Of a DNA stretch of 8,129 nucleotides, positions 5,442 through 8,129 are shown in pieces. The stretch is from an uncultured Eubacteriales bacterium. GTDB taxonomy: Bacteria > Bacillota > Clostridia > Christensenellales > UBA1242. Made by a program: the position numbers and the translations under genes. The notes beneath the pieces were generated by a model. The model did no database searches, had not been told where the DNA came from, and was given only the letters and a program-made list of their open reading frames with translations. The first letter of the stretch is position 1; the number at the start of each line of letters is the position of its first letter. The stretch spans positions 1-8,129 of the forward strand of contig USSZ01000038.1 of the NCBI GenBank assembly GCA_900557645.1, given 5' to 3'.

Positions 5442-7340
5442 TTATGTTACTAAAACAACAGTAGTCCCTTTCGGTAATTCTGTCCCTTCTGGTGGCAATT
5501 GTCTTATTATATATTCTCCCGTCCTATCAAGTTCATACTCAAGTCCTAATTTTTTAAGTTCTACTGCAGCCTCAGTTAAACTTAATCCAACTAAATCTGG
5601 CATTACAACATATTCTACAACAACATTTTCATCTTGTTTTTTCTCCCCCAAATATTCAAACAACTTACTAAAAATAATTTTCCCATAAGGGGCCGCAACA
5701 ATGCTTCCATAATATGCCCCTGCACTAGGCTCATCAACCATAATAAAAAGTATATATCTTGGATTATCAGCAGGATATGTGCCTATGAAACTTGAAATAT
5801 ATTTGCCTTGGTCAATTCCCCCAGTCTCTTTATATTTCTGTGCTGTTCCTGTTTTGCCTCCTACATTATACCCCTCTACGAAAGTATATTTACCAGTTTT
5901 ATTTTCTGCAAACTCAAGCAAACTATTGATTATATTTGATGTTTCCGTGCTTACGAGTGATTGTTTTGTTGTTTGAGCATACTCTTTCACAACTTCGCCA
6001 TTTTTATTAACTATAGAACTTAATATATGTGGAGAATTATAAGTCCCACCATTTACAATACTAGCAACAGCAGTGAGCAGTTGTATTGGTGTAAGTGCTA
6101 TTGCATGACCAAATCCCATTCTGGCAAGGTCAACATTCTTAACTGATGATTTATCCATTAAAAGTCCACTTTGTTCTCCTGCAACATCTATTCCTGTTTT
6201 TTGACCAAGACCAAACTTTTGCATATATTCATAAAATTTATCTTTACCAAGTCTTAAAGCAAGATCCATAAAGCAACAGTTACAAGAGTTTGCAAATGCC
6301 TCTGTCAGTGTTTGCGAACCATGCCCTATCGTCTTCCAACATTTTATTTTTACTCCATCTATAATTCTATAACCTGGGCAATAAAATCTATCTTCTAAAC
6401 TTACCACACCTTCTTCAAGTGCGGCTGCTAAAGTTAAAATTTTAAACGTAGAACCTGGTTCATATATATCTGTCGCAGGTTTGACCTTACTCTGATCAAA
6501 CAATGCCTCAAGGTCATCTCTTGGAACTTCGTTTAAATCAAAACTAGGTTTGGTCGATAATGCCAAAATTTCACTTGTTTTCGCATCTAAAATAATTCCA
6601 GTAACACTTTTTGCTTTTTGTTCTTCCATTATTTGTTCTAGAGTTTGTTCAACAATAAGTTGCATTTTGCTATCTATTGTCAGATTTATATCATCGCCTT
6701 CAATCGCTGAAATATAATAACGCAGTGCACCACCAATTTCTTTACCTTGTAAATCGCTCTGAACATAACTATATCCATCAGTTCCCTTCAAATAATCGTT
6801 ATAATATGCCTCTACCCCCGTTTGACCAACATTATCAATACTTGTAAAACCTAAAACTTGCGACAGTAAATTGCCATAAGTATAATACCTATTTGAATTC
6901 TCTGCCAAATATACACCATCTAATTTCTCATTATATATCTTTTCTGCTATCTCACCTTCAACTTGCATTTTTATTAATACTTCACTTACATTCTTTTTAG
7001 AAATTTTCTCATAAACATCTTTAAATTCTAAATCTAAACAATTTGATAATACATAAGCAACTTTTGAATGCTCGGTAACTTCTCTTGCCCTAACATATAC
7101 ATTATAAGTTGTATAACTCACTGCTAAAGTTGAACCTGTTCTATCATAAATAGAACCACGTGGCGCAACAATTGAAAGTTCTCTCGTCCATTGATCTGTT
7201 GCCTTGGCTTGCAAAGACCCACCGTTTATAATTTGTATAACAAAAAGTCGAACAACTAGTGAACAAAAAATAAAGGATATTACCAATAAAACTGCTAATA
7301 TCCTTTTTTTTAATGAAAATAATGTAAATGCTTTTTGCAA
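5442..7340 (-). CDS. spoVD: SpoVD/FtsI-family penicillin-binding protein with one PASTA domain
   Basis: This is a class B penicillin-binding protein, a membrane-anchored transpeptidase that cross-links peptidoglycan outside the membrane. Order: membrane anchor (13-36); dimerisation domain starting APRGSIYDRTG (59-69); transpeptidase with S297-TF-K300 (EPGSTFK), S352-C-N354 and K496-T-G498 (GGKTGTA); and one C-terminal PASTA domain (about 576-632). Length 632 and a single PASTA match SpoVD, the spore cortex enzyme, better than the longer PBP2B with two. C334 and C353 are spaced 19 apart, as are the redox-switch cysteines C332 and C351 of Bacillus subtilis SpoVD. The start is TTG, but GGAGG six bases upstream, inside the end of the preceding gene, supports it strongly. 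The stop of that gene is two bases before the TTG, so translation is probably coupled. A role in ordinary division instead of sporulation remains possible. Confidence 0.93.
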   Translation of the reverse strand: MQKAFTLFSLKKRILAVLLVISFIFCSLVVRLFVIQIINGGSLQAKATDQWTRELSIVAPRGSIYDRTGSTLAVSYTTYNVYVRAREVTEHSKVAYVLSNCLDLEFKDVYEKISKKNVSEVLIKMQVEGEIAEKIYNEKLDGVYLAENSNRYYTYGNLLSQVLGFTSIDNVGQTGVEAYYNDYLKGTDGYSYVQSDLQGKEIGGALRYYISAIEGDDINLTIDSKMQLIVEQTLEQIMEEQKAKSVTGIILDAKTSEILALSTKPSFDLNEVPRDDLEALFDQSKVKPATDIYEPGSTFKILTLAAALEEGVVSLEDRFYCPGYRIIDGVKIKCWKTIGHGSQTLTEAFANSCNCCFMDLALRLGKDKFYEYMQKFGLGQKTGIDVAGEQSGLLMDKSSVKNVDLARMGFGHAIALTPIQLLTAVASIVNGGTYNSPHILSSIVNKNGEVVKEYAQTTKQSLVSTETSNIINSLLEFAENKTGKYTFVEGYNVGGKTGTAQKYKETGGIDQGKYISSFIGTYPADNPRYILFIMVDEPSAGAYYGSIVAAPYGKIIFSKLFEYLGEKKQDENVVVEYVVMPDLVGLSLTEAAVELKKLGLEYELDRTGEYIIRQLPPEGTELPKGTTVVLVT

Positions 7341-7342
7341 TC

Positions 7343-8011
7343 TTAGCCTCCAAATAGGCCTGCTATGAAATTACAAAATCTATCGAACCAATTTGATTGC
7401 TCATCAATAACATTTGGTCGTTGATTCTCAACTGGAATAGTTTCAAAAAGATTTTCCATATTTTCTGCATTGGTTGCATCTAAATTATGCAAATTATTTA
7501 GATAGGTAATCAAATTCATATTATATTCTGTTGTTATTTCTGAAATCTGACCATTAAGTGAATCAAGTGTTGTTATATTTACAATTCCCCAAACTCCAAA
7601 AATTGCAAACAAAATTGACAGAATAATCATCTTAAACTTGCTTTTTTTAGGTTTTACAGAACTGCTATCATCTTGATCCTCTCGTTCTATCTTAAAAATC
7701 TTTTTTCTTTGTTCATCAGTTAGAGTTTCAATAAAATCATAGTTAGGCGTTTCTACTACCAAAGAATCTTTACTTTCTGGCTCTTGCTCGATATTAAAGT
7801 TATCATAGTCTTGTTTTTCTTTTTCTTGGATAATATCATTATCTTCTTCTAGTTTCTCTTTAGGAAAAGCACTCGCAGAGAATATATTAATAGTTTTATC
7901 TTGTTTTTGAAGTTGTTTTATTGTATGTTCTTGCTTATGCTCTATAAACTTTTGTTCAATTACTGCTTTTTGCTCTTTTTCAATTTCAGCAAGTAAAGAA
8001 TTCTTCTCCAT
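7343..8011 (-). CDS. FtsL-like bitopic membrane protein with long acidic cytoplasmic part
   Basis: Residues 1-124 (from the ATG) are charged and mostly acidic, apparently cytoplasmic and partly helical near the start (many K, E, Q). A basic patch, KPKKSKFK (121-128), precedes one membrane helix (about 128-147). The outer part of about 75 residues is polar, with weak leucine periodicity, and ends in an amphipathic stretch, NWFDRFCNFIAGLFGG. Placement directly upstream of, and coupled to, a class B PBP is the classic ftsL position, and the topology fits. Sequence alone does not prove FtsL, which is poorly conserved and normally about 90-130 residues; this protein has 222. A GTG lies four codons upstream, but the ATG has GGAG six bases before it, so I prefer the ATG. 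No gene is visible upstream inside the window. Confidence 0.6.
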   Translation of the reverse strand: MEKNSLLAEIEKEQKAVIEQKFIEHKQEHTIKQLQKQDKTINIFSASAFPKEKLEEDNDIIQEKEKQDYDNFNIEQEPESKDSLVVETPNYDFIETLTDEQRKKIFKIEREDQDDSSSVKPKKSKFKMIILSILFAIFGVWGIVNITTLDSLNGQISEITTEYNMNLITYLNNLHNLDATNAENMENLFETIPVENQRPNVIDEQSNWFDRFCNFIAGLFGG

Positions 8012-8023
8012 AATATACTCCAC

Positions 8024-8129
8024 TCCTTCTTTATTTATTCGTAAATTATAAATAATAAAATTATTTTTAAAATAATGTTTTTATTTATTATTTATTTATT
8101 TTATTTTTTATTAAATAAAATTAAATTAA
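8024..8129. other. Low-complexity AT-rich region upstream of the ftsL-like operon
   Basis: These bases are almost only A and T, with repeated ATTT and ATTA units and stops in every frame. The minus strand has a TATAAT (8050-8045) that could be the operon's -10 box, but no good -35 accompanies it. The presence of noncoding DNA here indicates that the operon starts in this region. Confidence 0.4.

Noticed and set aside
7144..7353. Minus-strand frame across the ftsL-like/PBP junction
   Set aside because: It overlaps the coupled start of the PBP in another frame and has no family resemblance.
8041..8129. ATTT-type tandem repeats as a possible replication or iteron region
   Set aside because: Units are irregular and consist only of A and T; ordinary low-complexity promoter DNA explains them.

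Overview
The window is AT-rich throughout, uses the standard code and carries purine-rich Shine-Dalgarno sites. It holds a T-box leader, a single-chain (alpha2) glycyl-tRNA synthetase, a DUF1540 protein, YugP-type zinc peptidases and a SpoVD-type penicillin-binding protein with one PASTA domain. Together these point to a low-GC Bacillota of the Clostridia kind, probably a spore former or a descendant of one. I cannot name the genus.

Left part (1-1760, minus strand). This looks like a zone of gene decay. From upstream to downstream it holds: a doubtful acetyltransferase-like tail (about 1654-1740); a small unrecognised protein (1313-1633) with a broken-looking start and a one-base frameshift near its end; the C-terminal half of an archaeal-type FMN-binding glutamate synthase (576-1295), which seems joined to the tail of that small protein; two Rho-independent terminators (403-425 and 467-495); and a TetR-family repressor that has lost its DNA-binding domain but keeps its start codon, ribosome binding site and a perfect palindromic operator (371-383). 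The repressor runs off the left edge.

Middle part (1734-3857, plus strand). A promoter drives an unusually compact T-box leader with a UGGA bulge and a candidate GGC specifier, both fitting tRNA-Gly, and a textbook leader terminator. It controls the intact glycyl-tRNA synthetase gene (2055-3434). After that gene's terminator comes a small cysteine-rich DUF1540 gene (3591-3857). A strong two-way terminator (3888-3921) separates it from the convergent operon on the right.

Right part (3946-8011, minus strand). A probable four-gene operon reads leftward: an FtsL-like membrane protein with a very long acidic cytoplasmic part, a SpoVD-like transpeptidase translationally coupled to it, and two tandem diverged YugP-type membrane zinc peptidases. 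The first two genes match the ftsL-spoVD step of the division and cell wall cluster, but the usual neighbours (rsmH before, mur genes after) are not there. The last 100 bases hold only low-complexity AT DNA, presumably the operon's promoter region.

I see no CRISPR array, insertion sequence, tRNA or rRNA. The signals most worth a second look are the compact T-box, the serial gene decay on the left with an orphan operator, the conserved cysteine pair in the SpoVD-like protein, and the pairing of cell-wall genes with duplicated membrane peptidases.
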